Below, piece after piece: positions 63,756 through 64,000 of a stretch of 64,000 nt of DNA. The notes under the pieces were generated by a model that searched no databases, had not been told where the DNA came from, and worked only from the letters and a program-made list of their open reading frames with translations. The stretch covers positions 1-64,000 of the forward strand of contig CAISDJ010000096.1 of the NCBI GenBank assembly GCA_903884105.1. Reading direction: 5' to 3'. Origin of the DNA: an uncultured Pseudomonadota bacterium (GTDB lineage: Bacteria > Pseudomonadota > Gammaproteobacteria > Steroidobacterales > Steroidobacteraceae). Position 1 is the stretch's first letter. Each line of letters opens with the position of its first letter. The translations under genes were made by a program, and so were the position numbers.

Positions 63756-64000
63756 ATGCACCAGTTCTGGCAGGATCTCGCGACCCCGGACTTCGACGAG
63801 ATCGATCCCGAATCGACGATCGCCATCCTGCCGCTTGCGGCAGTGGAGCAGCATGGCCACCACCTGCCACTCGCCACTGATGCCATCATCAACACCGGCC
63901 TGATCAACGGCCTGCTGCAGCATCCACAGGGCGCGGCTCGCGTCCTCGTCCTGCCGGCCATGACGATCGGCCATAGCCTTGAGCACGTCGACTACGCCGG
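63756..64000 (+). CDS. Creatininase/creatinine amidohydrolase-family protein, N-terminal part (truncated by window edge)
   Basis: 81 codons visible from the ATG at 63756. The start MHQFWQDLATPDFDEID, then AILPLAAVEQHGHHLPLATDA has the metal-binding E-x-H and D of this amidohydrolase family (usual pattern GSxEQHGPHLPLxTD). HSLEHVDYAG marks the later conserved region. Substrate unknown; family members include creatininase, formamide hydrolases and MftE. Follows the TetR gene closely. Confidence 0.88.
   Translation, partial: MHQFWQDLATPDFDEIDPESTIAILPLAAVEQHGHHLPLATDAIINTGLINGLLQHPQGAARVLVLPAMTIGHSLEHVDYA

Noticed and set aside
63063-64000. Start of a mycofactocin cluster (TetR followed by a creatininase-family gene)
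   Set aside because: Only a partial creatininase-family gene and no mftA/B/C-like gene is visible; the family is too broad to decide.

Overview
The window is a dense, GC-rich chromosomal segment of a Gram-negative bacterium, most likely a gammaproteobacterium in the broad Xanthomonadales/Nevskiales/Steroidobacterales area. This rests on the lptCAB-rpoN-hpf-rapZ order, the ibaG-murA and kdsDC neighbours, the LPS core genes, a Xanthomonas-like PPi-phosphofructokinase and an SAH riboswitch before ahcY. The family-level placement is a guess. No rRNA, tRNA, CRISPR array or intact transposase gene was seen.

Layout. 0-1 kb: petB (cut by the edge) and petA of the cytochrome bc1 complex. 1.4-11.3 kb: murA/ibaG facing away from kdsD-kdsC-lptC-lptA-lptB-rpoN-hpf-rapZ, then mgtE. 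11.3-13.4 kb: a patatin-like lipase and an exported peroxiredoxin. 13.4-22.5 kb: central carbon genes on the minus strand (tkt, gap, pgk, pyk), then metK, an SAH riboswitch and ahcY. 22.8-25.8 kb: a CpdA-like phosphoesterase, crcB, rubredoxin and hemL. 26-32.3 kb: a small surface-polysaccharide cluster (two GT2 enzymes, a WbsX-like protein, Wzi and a GT7-like galactosyltransferase). 32.3-38.5 kb: mixed housekeeping genes (CPBP protease, LON-domain protein, mpl, rnd, and an adenylate kinase with a histone-H1-like tail). 38.7-42.1 kb: a PPi-energy pair (PPi-PFK and membrane H+-PPase). 42.2-54.5 kb: a GGDEF/EAL protein, then tolC, waaA, two lpxL-type acyltransferases, kdkA, a heptosyltransferase, a WaaE-like transferase and an NDUFS6-like zinc-finger gene. 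54.8-62.8 kb: a seven-gene operon that oxidises formaldehyde to CO2 through glutathione (adhC, fghA, fdsGBA, fdhD, fdsD), facing a TetR gene and a partial creatininase-family gene.

The most unusual feature is a set of twelve loci of very short tandem repeats (units of 7 bp, or 8-9 bp) in the gaps between genes. Unit sequence differs from place to place (GTGACCG, GGGGATA, TGAGGCT, GCGACTA, GGAAGC-N2-3), but the design is the same: usually one arm of repeats and, further on, a second arm in inverted orientation, normally starting at or inside a stop codon. In five genes (pgk, the second acyltransferase gene, kdkA, the DUF6165 gene, fdsB) the repeat itself encodes the end of the protein and the stop codon. 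In two cases (rapZ, fdsA) it runs up to the next start codon and leaves no Shine-Dalgarno sequence. Separately, two palindromic elements with GGAA-N-CTCTG ends (299 bp after hemL, 57 bp after mgtE) sit at CTAR sites that form the stop codons of the preceding genes. They look like non-autonomous relatives of IS5-type elements.
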